NCBI GenBank assembly: GCA_018985225.1
Contig: JADGIF010000026.1
Span: forward strand, 1 to 33,950
Direction of reading: 5' to 3'
Length of the DNA stretch: 33,950 nucleotides
Source: Amoeboradix gromovi
Taxonomy: Eukaryota; Sanchytriomycota; Sanchytriomycetes; Sanchytriales; Sanchytriaceae
In this document: one piece after another, positions 1 to 9,938 of the stretch
Layout: the number at the start of each line of letters is the position of its first letter
Numbering within the stretch: position 1 is the stretch's first letter
The notes under the pieces: model-generated
Told to the model about the DNA's origin: nothing
Databases searched by the model: none
The model's input: the letters and a program-made list of their open reading frames with translations, nothing else
Made by a program: the position numbers and the translations under genes

Positions 1-423
1 AGATGCAGGGTCTTCTAGTTTTATTTTGAAAAGAGGAATACAATCAATGAAAGAAAATTGGTATAATAGAAGATCTTTTATTAATAATAGCATTTCCTGC
101 GTATGGAGCACCTTGAAAAACGAGTTAGTCTAGTTTTTATATTTGGTGTCCCATAATAATGAACATCGGCTTCTTGGTATTCAAATTTCACCATAAGCAT
201 TTGTTTTTCTACAGTCCAGTACACTAGCGCAATGACAAGGGGATTAATGCAATTGCCGTTCAACAAAATAAGTTTATTGTATTTGGTTGTTACAGTTCAC
301 CTTAATTAACTAAGACAAGCAGTCTTTAATACGAGCAGTAAATACTTCAAATATCCCAATCGAAATCTTTTTGCTCTTCCCATAATATTTTAATAAAGTC
401 CCGCAGGTTATTCTATTTTTTGC
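1..423. other. gene-free left end
   Basis: No protein family is recognisable here. A 61-codon minus-strand frame ends near position 81, but it resembles nothing known to me. Positions 123-153 contain a 31-nt segment that recurs, with two mismatches and in opposite orientation, at 33810-33840. The right part (300-423) is AT-rich and should hold the promoter and 5' UTR of the nucleoporin gene starting at 424. Confidence 0.5.
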
Positions 424-2198
424 ATGTCCCTCTGGCACTCTCGACAAAACCTCCTTGAAATGGAATCTGGTGCATTTAACATTTTTGCAAATGCATTAGC
501 TGGCTGTCATGATAAAGCATCTTTGTTTACTGAAGCTCTTCTGTCTGAGCTAGACAGTGAATCCTTGATATATTGGGTATTCAAGTATTATACCATTCAT
601 TATAAGAATGACGAACCTATTGCCGGTATTGTAGATTCCAACATCAACTGTAAGAATATAGAGTGGATACAATGTATATTTAATGCTACTATAAAGTACG
701 ATGACCTTGATTTGAAGTTTGAAGCTGACCCTTTGCACGATGATACACAATGTATCTATCTGTTTGCACTATTATGCCAAGGAAAAGCATGGGATGACAG
801 CAGAATCCATGAGACATGGAAGGTTTTATATGAAGGCAATAAACTCTTGCAAATAAATGAATATGGTGAGTTAGTAGGTAATCCTTGTAGAGCTATTCAT
901 CAGCGAGTAGCCCGTAAAATGATCTATCTGACCACAAAATCATCCTGCAAACGACTGTTGTCTATCATCGGCAGTGATTTTAACTCTTTGATGATGTATG
1001 TAAATGAATACTTGACTGCATTGTGGTCATACTTTTACATGGAACGAGAAGTTAATCGTATCAAGACACTGTTTGGTAGCCAGATATATTTTAAAAGCGA
1101 GTATGATGTTGGGGAATTGCCGGGTTTTGAGGAATTTTTAGAAAATTTAAAATGTTCTAAAAACAACAATATTCGACATGAGGCTAATGAACCTTTTAAT
1201 ATCATCCTTTCAGCAGTCCTGGCGTCTAGTGAGTTAATTCAAATAGAAAAGTTATGTACTAGAAAGGTCTACAGACATGAGGATCAGTTAAAATTAGAAT
1301 TTACAGATTTCAATGATGACGTTCTACTCTTGATGATCCATATAGTGTTAATATTTCAGTTTGAAGGCATGGATGACCTCTTCCTTGAAGAATGGGCTGT
1401 GACCCTCTTTAACCATTTTTTAGATTTGTTGGTTTCTTATGACTTGGTACGTTCAAACTCATTTAGTTTTCATTAATTCCAATATACTACCAGTACCCAC
1501 ATGGTAACAACTCTGATATAGCTGTGTATCTATCTAAAATGAACTTTCAATCGATCCACATGCACAATTATGAGAAGTTGGTGGCAGATATCCAATCCAA
1601 GTTAAACCACTACAATTTTAACGTTGAACAGATCTCTTTGACGGTCCTAAATATCTGTTTATCTAGTTTGAGTCATAATAACACTGAAGCCTTCAATATA
1701 TCGCTCCTAAGTGTACTCTGCTGGTGTTATCAATATGATGAAATCGTTGTTTATTTTAACTTGTTTTACCGCTTCTTGTTAATAAACAATCAATACGAAG
1801 CAATAGATAGGCTAGAAGTTGTGTTTGGTAAAAGATTGCCTGTTAAATGCCCAATATTTGATCAGTACCTCAAAGATATCCAGTTATTGCGTAACATTGC
1901 GCTGGTTATCAAACCAGATTCTGATCTTGTTTTGAATGATAAAAAGAATATATTTCGTCAGATAATGAGTGATTTTGAGCTCTCTCAGCAATTGCACTAC
2001 AATGTTGAACTGGATTTGAATATTTCTGGCTTGATAACGAAAACGATTAGAGTAATATGTCAACCAGACGATGCCATGGACTTGCTGACAACTGTTAAAT
2101 TCACATCAATTGAGTTAACCAACAATAAGCAAGACTACGTAAATGCACATCAGGCGCAATACCTAGTTAAAAGGCTAATGGATGCACTGGAAGAATAA
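424..2198 (+). CDS. NUP84: Nup84/Nup107-family nucleoporin (two exons)
   Basis: Scaffold nucleoporin of the Y-shaped (Nup84/Nup107-160) nuclear pore subcomplex. Exons are 424-1446 and 1467-2198. Joining them over the 20-nt intron gives about 584 residues in one frame, somewhat shorter than yeast Nup84 (about 726). The all-helical protein carries family hallmarks: a QGKAWDD segment near residue 120 (family GQxWRA), GNPCR near residue 157 (family GNPxR) and a later NEYLTALWSY (family WEDxLWA). Across the splice junction, VSYDL joins FSLIPIYYQYP, matching the family's (L)VPFYASxLP region. The start is the first ATG in frame; an additional upstream exon cannot be excluded given the short N-terminus. 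The stop TAA is embedded in an AATAAA signal (2194-2199), and the gene ends 31 bp from the convergent EMC1 gene. Confidence 0.72.
1447..1466 (+). other. 20-nt spliceosomal intron in NUP84
   Basis: The intron starts GTACGT and ends CTCATTTAG. Without removal the frame hits a stop at 1474. With removal the downstream frame (to 2198) continues directly and regains the Nup107-family sequence. The CTCAT immediately before TTAG fits a branch-site motif (YTNAY). Confidence 0.82.
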
Positions 2199-2199
2199 A
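2194..2199 (+). terminator. AATAAA polyadenylation signal overlapping the NUP84 stop
   Basis: The stop codon TAA (2196-2198) lies inside the AATAAA hexamer. Confidence 0.55.
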
Positions 2200-2216
2200 A
2201 TACTAATGCTACTGTG

Positions 2217-2222
2217 TTTATT
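2217..2222 (-). terminator. AATAAA polyadenylation signal of EMC1
   Basis: Minus-strand AATAAA 8 bp past the EMC1 stop codon, inside the 31-bp gap between the convergent genes. Confidence 0.5.
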
Positions 2223-2229
2223 TGCTCTT

Positions 2230-4178
2230 TTAGTCATATCTTCGCTTGTGCGCCTCATTGTTTACATACCAAGTGCTAGCAAAGTATCCTAACAACAATA
2301 TCAGCATTCCAATTTGTACGCTATTTCTATCAAATGAGTCAGGTATTTCATCAAAGCTGCCACTCGGGTGTGTCTTTGTATAAAACAGATCACCACCATG
2401 TGCAATAATATGAGACTGCGATTCCCTTGCTGCACTGTTGCTGTTTATAAACCTAATTCCAAAAAGCCTCTTCGAATTGAGTGCATTAGCAGAAGAATAA
2501 TAAAACGCATCTGGCTCATTAGGCTTATAGCTAGATAAATCTACCATTGCTTTCTGTATTTTAGTCAATAAACCAGTATAACAAGAATAAACTAAATTAA
2601 GAATGGAATACCTATAATGTCTCGATAAGCAACACCAAGAGTAGTTTGAGTAACTGTACTGGCGCTAAATGGACCTTTGTCGATGATTGTCTGCCTCATT
2701 TTCACCTTTGGAGATTCAATTGTATCATAAGACCAATTTAACGGCGGAGTACTTGCAAATATCATCTCGTAAACAACTCCAACAGACTGAATATTATTCA
2801 GCATATAAGTAACGTACACAAAGTTCTCCGACATTGTGATTGTGAACGGTTTAAACGCATTATTTAAAACACCATAAATATATGATCTGCCGTTTATAGC
2901 ATCGATGCCCCAAACAGCCAAGATAGAATCTTTAGCATTGTACCATAGATATGCTTTTAAATTAGGTGCAAACTTTATTTCATCGCCAATAACATATTTG
3001 GCCACATTTTCTAAAGGTTTATTAACGGAACCAACTAGAACGAAATCCTTTGGAATTGGTATCTTGTATTTAGATTTCCATTCTCCGCTCTGTAGTTCTA
3101 GACCGTGGATCATCGAATCGTTGGTCAGTACCTTATGGCCAACCACTGGTGACTTAATGATTTGAGGCTTATTCTTGTTTTTAATTACATTTGTGTTAAA
3201 CAATATTGTATCCATGACCAAAGAATCTTTAAATGTACTGAATTTAATTAAAGTGGGGCTACTATTGATCAGTCCGCTGATGTAAACAAAACTGTCAATG
3301 TAGTACAACTTTTTGGATTTAAATAATTCTAACCCTTTGATGTCGAATAACATAATCTTTCTATTAAGAGTGCCATTTTGATTCACTATATAAAGAGAAG
3401 GATCCGTAGGACCACTCAATACCAGTAGCAACTCAAGGTTCTTTGGTTTAATTGTTTCCTCAAAAGATAACTGATTCAATAAAATCCTTAAATGAGTGGT
3501 GTATCTATCAATCAGAGCTGAAAATATATCCTCGTGCTCTATTCTATTCTTCATTTGTTTAACCGCAGGCTGTTCAAAATAAAGAGCATCAATAGATCTT
3601 GTCATTCCTTGTTCAATAATCCACTCAACAGCACCCTGATTGTTTACGTAGCTCATAGCTCCACATTGTTTAATTGCCAAGTATCCGTTAGAGAGCTGAA
3701 AGGCTTTTTTAATTTCACAGTGAGATTTGATTTTGACATTGCCAAACTGGTAGCCATGTGTAAGCGATTCTATTTTTAAAGGGCTAGGTTTCGCAGAAAA
3801 TTGTAAACCGGATGCAGAGGAGCAAGAGCTAGTGCAAATATATTGGGATTTAGATATCTGAATTGACAATTTGTTTTCGATAGTTTGGACCATCAAGTCA
3901 AGACAACCGTTTTTGACAGGAATTGTGTATGGACTAGAGTCCACACCAGAGCCTAGGGTGACAAAATTTGGGGTACCGATCGCCCATGAGCCATCTCTGT
4001 TGATTGAAGAACTACATGCATCATGTACATGTTGACGGTTAACAAGATTACCTAGTTCATCATACCATGCTACCATATTAAGATGTGATCTAAGCAGTAT
4101 TAGTTTCTGAACTTGAACTGCATCTTCTGGGACACCCGCTAATTGTATTGTTAAACTAAAAGCAAATGATAGGAGCAT
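2230..4178 (-). CDS. EMC1: ER membrane protein complex subunit 1 (EMC1), two exons
   Basis: Largest lumenal/membrane subunit of the ER membrane complex, which inserts tail-anchored and multipass membrane proteins. Exons on the minus strand are 4178-2612 and 2591-2230, giving about 642 residues (yeast about 760). The start is the first ATG in frame, giving a short hydrophobic signal (MLLSFAFSLTIQLAG). The upstream in-frame extension is also hydrophobic but has no ATG. The middle is beta-rich, as expected for the PQQ-like propeller. The C-terminal DUF1620 region is diagnostic: MSENFVYVTY (family SENWIVYxY), then after the intron GGDLFYTKTHPSGSFD (family GLDLFFTRVAPSKTFD) followed by one transmembrane helix (MLILLLGYFAST). 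The intron separates these two parts, so recognition of EMC1 depends on splicing. Confidence 0.85.
2592..2611 (-). other. 20-nt spliceosomal intron in EMC1
   Basis: On the minus strand it begins GTATTCC and ends TTAATTTAG. It interrupts a valine codon (phase 1). Reading through gives a stop at the intron's own TAG; removing it joins the frame to the conserved EMC1 C-terminus and membrane anchor. Confidence 0.88.
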
Positions 4179-4724
4179 GTTTAAAAAAATAGATATTAAA
4201 AATAACTGAAGAGGCGCTGACAAGTAGAAGAGGAATAGCCAAAAAGAATAACTTTTATCTTACATAATATGCTAGAGCTGTTCCATGAAAAGTATTTTGG
4301 TGTGTTAAAGGGATGACAAGAGTGAAAGAGTTGAATAATTAGGCAAAAAATATCCCTTAAAAAGGTTAAAAAAATATAATGTATACACTTTATCAGACTA
4401 CTTTACAATCACTAGATCATCGCTAGACTCAAATAATACAGAAAGTTGATTGATGCATAAAGAACTCTGCTGGGAAAGATTTGGCTATGGGCATGAAAGA
4501 TAATCATAGCTAGACTCCGGAATTTAGAAAATCAAAGGGTGGCTCTATATTTCACTGACATGATAGAAAGAATTAGGGCTTCCAACTATACCATGAGGTT
4601 TAAGGTTGTGCCAAAGTGCCTCTGTGATGTAGCTGAGGGTCTGAACGTGAATGCGTACGAGGAAAAGCTTCAAGTCATTGAGAGTATAGTGAGTAGCGTA
4701 GAAAGACCGCTGGCGTGAAAGTGA

Positions 4725-5169
4725 AAAAGACAAAAAATAAACAAGTCTCAATATCATAGCACTTCTTTTTATTCGTGCTGCTATTTTGTCACCATTCAAA
4801 ACTTTGCAGATCTACGACTTGGAGCAATTTTTTCGCATCAGAATATGCGAAATGAAAAGAACTCAAATTTCGTTAGAGTTGCGACCATTCAAAAACAATA
4901 TGATGTGTCCAACACTTGTAGTAGCTGCAATCGTTGCGTCAATTGTCAGCAATGCGGTCACCAAGACCATAGAGATATCAATCCAGGTACTTCAAAATAA
5001 TGTAGGCAAGAACATGCTCAAATGGTATCTCCCCAAGTTGTCTAGACTTGAGAAGTGTGGGTTTGAAATCTTCATGATTTTCGAATTCTTCACATTTAAC
5101 GTAGGCGAACCGGCAAACAAGAGAATTTGGTACCGAATTTTCACCATAATAATAGGTGATAAACCTTGA
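4725..5169 (+). pseudogene. TnpB/Fanzor-like zinc-ribbon fragment with a candidate mini-intron
   Basis: In the plus-strand frame containing codon 4917, the translation reads SNTCSSCNRCVNCQQCGHQD followed by HRDIN. It has two CxxC pairs and then the HRDIN motif that marks the zinc ribbon and third RuvC motif of TnpB/Fanzor nucleases (family C..CG...(H/D)RDxNAAxN). The frame is then closed by a stop. If the 19-nt GT-AG segment at 4987-5005 is removed, it continues as GKNMLKWYLPKLSRLEKCGF to a stop at 5167-5169, restoring the family's expected xxxN(I/M)L. Spacing between the two cysteine pairs is only a few residues, shorter than usual, and no N-terminal RuvC part is visible. It is therefore probably a relic. 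It is not a close copy of the other Fanzor remnants in this window. Confidence 0.42.
4987..5005 (+). other. candidate 19-nt intron in the TnpB-like fragment
   Basis: Begins GTACTTC and ends AATAATGTAG, the same size and general pattern as the four well-supported introns. Removal reconnects HRDINP to GKNMLKW. Because the host frame is probably a relic, this could also be an ordinary frameshift. Confidence 0.4.
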
Positions 5170-5267
5170 AATTGATACTTGCTGGTTCTAACTTTTTGAG
5201 ACAGTTGTTTAAAGATTAAATCTAGCTTTTGTAGAGCATGTTGAGTGTGGCTTATCTAAAACTTCAA

Positions 5268-8200
5268 ATGACCGATCAAGTAAATTTTTGGGAACTTTCC
5301 CAAATCGAATTAGAGGATCAGTTAGCACCATCAGAAATACCATGTGAGCCCTTGACTATTGAACGTGTTCGTAGGGAAGAAGAGCATGAGCTAGACATTT
5401 TTAAAAGTGAAGTAAATGGAGAATATCAGCTTATTTTAAGTTTGAGAAAGTTATATCAACTAGGCTTGCCTTTCAGAGCATTTTTATACGCGTACAGATG
5501 TAGCGCATTAAGTGTTCCCCAAGTTAAATCGCACGATCAAGAAAACAAAGGAGACTTGTACCAAGTAACTTATGAAGTACTGAAGCCTCAAGTTGAAGAA
5601 ATGAAAAAATTTATGCGATTTTGTTTAACAGTGGTGTCTACCCTAAAGGAAGTTATCGAGAAGTCAACTAAAATGGATTCCTCACCAGATTTACTGAAAG
5701 AAATTGGGGTCTGCTTGGATATGGTTTTAAGCTTGGACTGTTTAAAAAACATGAAGGCATCATTAAACAATGATTTTTCCCTGTACAAGAGATGTCTTTC
5801 TAATCTTGGTCCTATGGTAGGACAAGAAGAAATGATGGAAAACAATCAGCTGTATTTTTTCCTAGGTAATAAGGACTCCTTTATGCTGGCGCTAAAAGAA
5901 GAGATTTTTAAAATACCCGGTTTTGAAGACGTTGTCATGGATGTTGCTAACATTCAAGTTGAAAACTTAGAAAAGGGAATGTATTTATCACCAAGTGAAA
6001 AGTATGTGTTATTAAGATCCATTATTGCTGCAACTGTCATTGTTCACACTGACAGAAAAGAGAATGCTAAAGATTTTGCACTCAAGGTAAAAAGATTAAA
6101 AGCTGAGAAAATATTTAGGGAACTACGAGTTAATCAATTTATTCCTTTATTTGGAGAAATGACATTGCAGACTTCATTACTTTTTAAAAAAACATTAATT
6201 GCTGACCAATTCAAAGAAACTATTGTTGACAACAACATAAATTTACTCAGTCAACTTGAAAAGACACAATCCGATTTCCAAAATATTGCAATGAAATTGA
6301 AGATTTTTATGAATGTTTATGACCATACAACAGCTGCCTCCACTCTTAACGCAGAAACTGTCAGAAATATGTCCAACACCATGGTAGAAGGCCTAAAATT
6401 AGTCGTGGAATGGAATTCTGTTATTTTAGAACATAATGCATCTAAAATTGTAAATCCCGCAGACCCCGAGAAGAAACAATGCCCTCCAGATGCCAAGGAG
6501 TACGAAAGAGCGGTAAGATACAATTATAGTGATGCAGAAAAGGAAACTTTAATTCACTACATTTATATGGTGAAAACGCTGAGCCAACTATTAAGTGAGG
6601 TCGAGTTAAAATATTCTGACGTAATTCGTAAAACCGTCTATATAACATATCAAGAATTCACTAGAAATACCGTGGATGGCTTAATTTCATTTGCTCAAAA
6701 AAAGAAGAAACAATATGCAAATATTTTGTTAAGCATACAGAACTTGGGAAGCGACATACTAAATCGAGGGCAGGCATACAGAACTGTAGGTCCTAGTAAT
6801 ACTCAAGTAGTATTAACTCGCATGTTGGTACATAGATGTTTGACAGAGAACAATAAAGTTCAAGGTGGTCTTTTTACCAAAAATTCTAATTTTTCAGATC
6901 TTCAAATGGAAGAGATTGAAGCCTTTATTGATGCCTCTTATTATTTTGAAGCCATGCTGGATTATAAACATCATTTAAGATCGGCTTCTGACTTATCAGC
7001 ATTGTGGTTCAAAGAATTTTACTTGGAATTAAGCAAAGAGGTGCAATTCCCGATAGAGTGCTCTCTGCCTTGGATTTTAATGAACTTTATGCTAAATCAT
7101 CCGTCCCCTGAATATACAGAGTTCCTTCTGGTCCCCTTTTCTATTTACAATGATGCGGCCCATGAAGCACTATATAATTTGAACCTAAGCTACTTATTTG
7201 ATGAGGTTGAAGCAGAAGCTAATCTAGTGTTTGACCAGTTAATATTTAAATACTCGGAAATGGTCTTTTCCCATTTTAAAACTAGATCTACCAGAATGTT
7301 AATTGAACAAGAAATCGAGTCTTTAGATAAGCAAAAGCAGCAATCTGCTAATAAGAGGTCACTGGATCAAGCAGATTTGAAAGCATTTCATAGTTTGCAC
7401 GAGTCTATCTTAAAACAAAACAGATTTTATTTATTAGGTCGATTCATTGATATCAGAAGAGTGATGGGACAATGCATGAATCAGTATTTTAGGAAAGCAT
7501 TAGAAGTAGCCATTAATAGATACGAGTCAAGTGACCTGACATTCGCAGTGCAACTAGGGTTCTTAATCAGATCCAACAAACTAGCTCATAGGCTAGCATC
7601 GGAAATACTTCCAATTGATTCATTTGATGACATGTTGAAAGAAGTTGACGAGAGTACTGTTTTAGGTAGCATGGGTGGTAGATTGTTGTCCCATACATTT
7701 GCTGAAATAGTTAATGACATAATGCCGAATTATTGCTTCAGTACCGTTACAGAGAGATTTGTGAAATCAATTATGACCAAAAACAAGCAAAGACCTAGTG
7801 CCAAGGCGCCTGTCATATACTTATTTGGTACCAAAGCATTAAATTTATATGTTAACAAGCAATTTGCTGGATACAAAGGATTTTTAGGTGGATCACCGCA
7901 TTTTGCAGCTATTTCGAGGATTATAGGTAAACGTCAAACTATTTCATTAATTTCAGAGGTGGGAAACGTTGTTGTGCAGATTATCGAATCACACATAACT
8001 CCGTACATGAAAATATTAATCAAAGGCTTCCCACAGATTAAACTACCTTCAGTGGAATACAAGACACAAGGTGTTTATCAATTTTTTATTTCAGCGCTGG
8101 CCCCGTTATTAAAATACCAGGATTTACCATTAGTTATGAGCGCGTTTAAAGAGATAGGTAATGGCATTATATGCTGCAAGTTACTAGAAGAATGTTTGGT

Positions 8201-8916
8201 ATTTTTTGTTAATCTAGGCCGTTGATTCTGTGCTTAAGGGTTTGGTTAACTTTGATAAAATCGATTCTACAAAATTAAGCTTTGGTAATGAGATTTCGAT
8301 GAGTCCTAAAGATATTGATGAGATAGCTATTTCCTCACTAAAAGGTGCAAACAGTTTAAGTTTGAGTGCTAAGCGTCTAAGCATATTGACCAGTAAGCAA
8401 AAGTTATCAGTTTTGCCAACAGTTTTTATTAAAGTAAAGGGCGCAATCGAGCAAGCAGCATTGGAGTGTAGCTCGCTATTGATAAAAACTGCGGGAATGA
8501 CAAAGTTCGATATTCCGAATGATTTTGCTCACATTTGGTGCTTTGTAGAATTCGTTTACGCGTTGCCAGCGATTGGGCAGACAATGGCACATCGACAGAT
8601 TAGCGGAGATGGCGTGGTGTGGGCTGGGTGCACGTTAATGAAACTGCTAGGGTATTCTGAAAAACATGCCATTTGCTCTTTTTTGACACATTTATCATAT
8701 ACAAGAAGTATAGAAATACACAAGGATGAGATCTCGCAGCTACCGGATGAGACAGACGGTGTAGTAAGTATGAGCAATTATGTTAAGAACATAAATGATG
8801 AAATTTACAGATTCCTAGATCTAAATATCGAGGAACCAGAAATTAAAGGAAACGTGTATCCATTGCCGGAAAAGCGCAATTTTGATCAAGTAGTTGATAA
8901 GGTAAATAAACAGTAA
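5268..8916 (+). CDS. CYFIP: CYFIP/Sra1 (PIR121), WAVE regulatory complex subunit, two exons
   Basis: Largest subunit of the WAVE/SCAR complex, which receives Rac-GTP signals and controls Arp2/3-driven branched actin. Exons are 5268-8198 and 8218-8916, about 1,209 residues, close to human CYFIP1 (1,253). The ATG at 5268 (MTDQV) aligns with the family start (MAAQV); an in-frame ATG at 5238 would add ten residues. Landmarks: YRCSALSVPQ (family YTWRSCSRAIPQ), LDCLKNMKASLNNDFSLYKR (family [20 protein letters not shown]), FEDVV...MYLSPSEKYVLL (family MYLTPSEKHMLL) and, after the intron, SGDGVVWAGCTLMKLLG (family YGDGVHWAGCTIIVLLG). No other WAVE subunit is in this window. A CYFIP gene implies amoeboid or pseudopod-like actin motility at some life stage. 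Confidence 0.92.
8199..8217 (+). other. 19-nt spliceosomal intron in CYFIP
   Basis: Begins GTATTTTTTG and ends TTAATCTAG. Unspliced reading ends at a TGA at 8223-8225. Spliced, TTG joins GCC GTT GAT, and the frame runs on to the conserved CYFIP C-terminal DGVxWAGC block. Confidence 0.88.
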
Positions 8917-9136
8917 TTTTTAACTTCAAGTCAATCAGTAAAGAAAGTTAGCTTGCTCGTGCCACTTGCGATAATTACGGCTTTGCACAATACAGCGCAT
9001 CAATACTTTTATAGGCTTGCTGGATTTATACATTGTTTCCATCCGAGGATTTGAAATGGCTTTATTATCCAACGAAATTACAAAGCATCCCGGAGTTTAG
9101 CCAATTGAATATTAAAAAACAATCATAAAAAGACGC

Positions 9137-9440
9137 GTGCTAGATTCCGCATTGCTGCTGTTTCTTACATGCGTGTTTTCTGTCTCAATTGATTGCTCAA
9201 ATGTGATCAAGTTTGTAGAAGGAATGCGTCTTGATGTGAAGCAACCAAGTATAACGAGTGCTATAAATACAGACTGCTGTGGGATCGGGAAGTTAGTGGG
9301 GTGTAACCAAAATATACTGGAATACCTTGGCTTTCAATGGAGTCTTGAATAGCACGCAATTGGCATTTATGACCATGATTAATTCTTTAATTGTCAACTA
9401 CGATCAAATAACTGGCGCGTTCCATTTAGAAGGCACTTGA
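9137..9440 (+). pseudogene. broken secreted LRR-protein fragment
   Basis: The first frame reads LLLFLTCVFSVSIDCSN, a signal-peptide-like stretch followed by a cysteine cap, then DCCGIGKLVGCNQNILEYLG. This resembles the N-terminal LRR cap of secreted or cell-surface LRR proteins (D-C-C-x-x-x-G-x-x-C). After a one-base frame change near 9325-9335 it continues as LNSTQLAFMTMINSLIVNYD and ITGAFHLEGT, which has the spacing of a plant-type LRR (LxxNxITGxhh), then stops. There is no ATG in frame before the signal-like segment and no GT-AG intron at the frame change. A decayed gene fragment is therefore likelier than an intact gene. The identification rests on pattern only. Confidence 0.35.
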
Positions 9441-9925
9441 AGATACACGCAAGAGAATCTAATGATCAACAAATAATGTCGTCGTTCTAAGTCAGTAAAT
9501 TCTATTAACCTAAAGTAATCACGCTTGCCAATGTACGCATAACTTCAGCTTCTCTGAGAAAATGATGCCTTCACCTCATGAATTTTGTTTGACAAACATC
9601 ACTCCTCTTTGGCTATATCCACTATGGCTACCTGTGAAAAGTCTTAATTACCAGAAATTATGAAATTTCCAAAGAGAAATGCAAAACATCCTATAATTAT
9701 TATTAATGTTCTAAAAACGCAGCGCCGAATGTATCTCTATTTGGGCCACTACAAAAATAAGTAGTAAAGTAACCAAATATCACAAAATGCAGAGCCAGCA
9801 GTTAGAAAACAAGAAATCAATGCGGACCATCAGTATAACCACAACTGAAGGTCTGAAAAAATTGATTTAGTTTTGCTATATTATATTCTCAAGTACATGT
9901 AGAGCTCAATTCATATTCTACATAG

Positions 9926-9935
9926 TTTATTTATT
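9926..9935 (-). terminator. tandem AATAAA signals of SF3B1
   Basis: Two overlapping minus-strand AATAAA hexamers (9930-9935 and 9926-9931) lie 3-12 bp beyond the SF3B1 stop codon. Confidence 0.5.
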
Positions 9936-9938
9936 TTA

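Larger units (their letters stand above)
4179..5267. other. gene-poor stretch with decayed TnpB-like fragment
   Basis: About 1.1 kb between EMC1 and CYFIP. The only recognisable element is the zinc-ribbon fragment at 4725-5169 (separate entry). Positions 4497-4715 carry a roughly 70-codon plus-strand open stretch in the same reading frame, closed by stops at 4716 and 4722, with no family I can name. The rest (4179-4490) is AT-rich and holds nothing recognisable beyond presumed promoter sequence. Confidence 0.45.
8917..9938. other. gene-poor stretch between CYFIP and SF3B1
   Basis: About 1 kb separating two convergent genes. Apart from the broken LRR-like fragment at 9137-9440 and the minus-strand AATAAA signals at 9926-9935, I see nothing recognisable. 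No polyadenylation hexamer is evident right after the CYFIP stop. Confidence 0.5.

Noticed and set aside
4545-4799. 84-codon minus-strand open frame
   Set aside because: No recognisable similarity, and it overlaps the opposite-strand region leading into the zinc-ribbon fragment.
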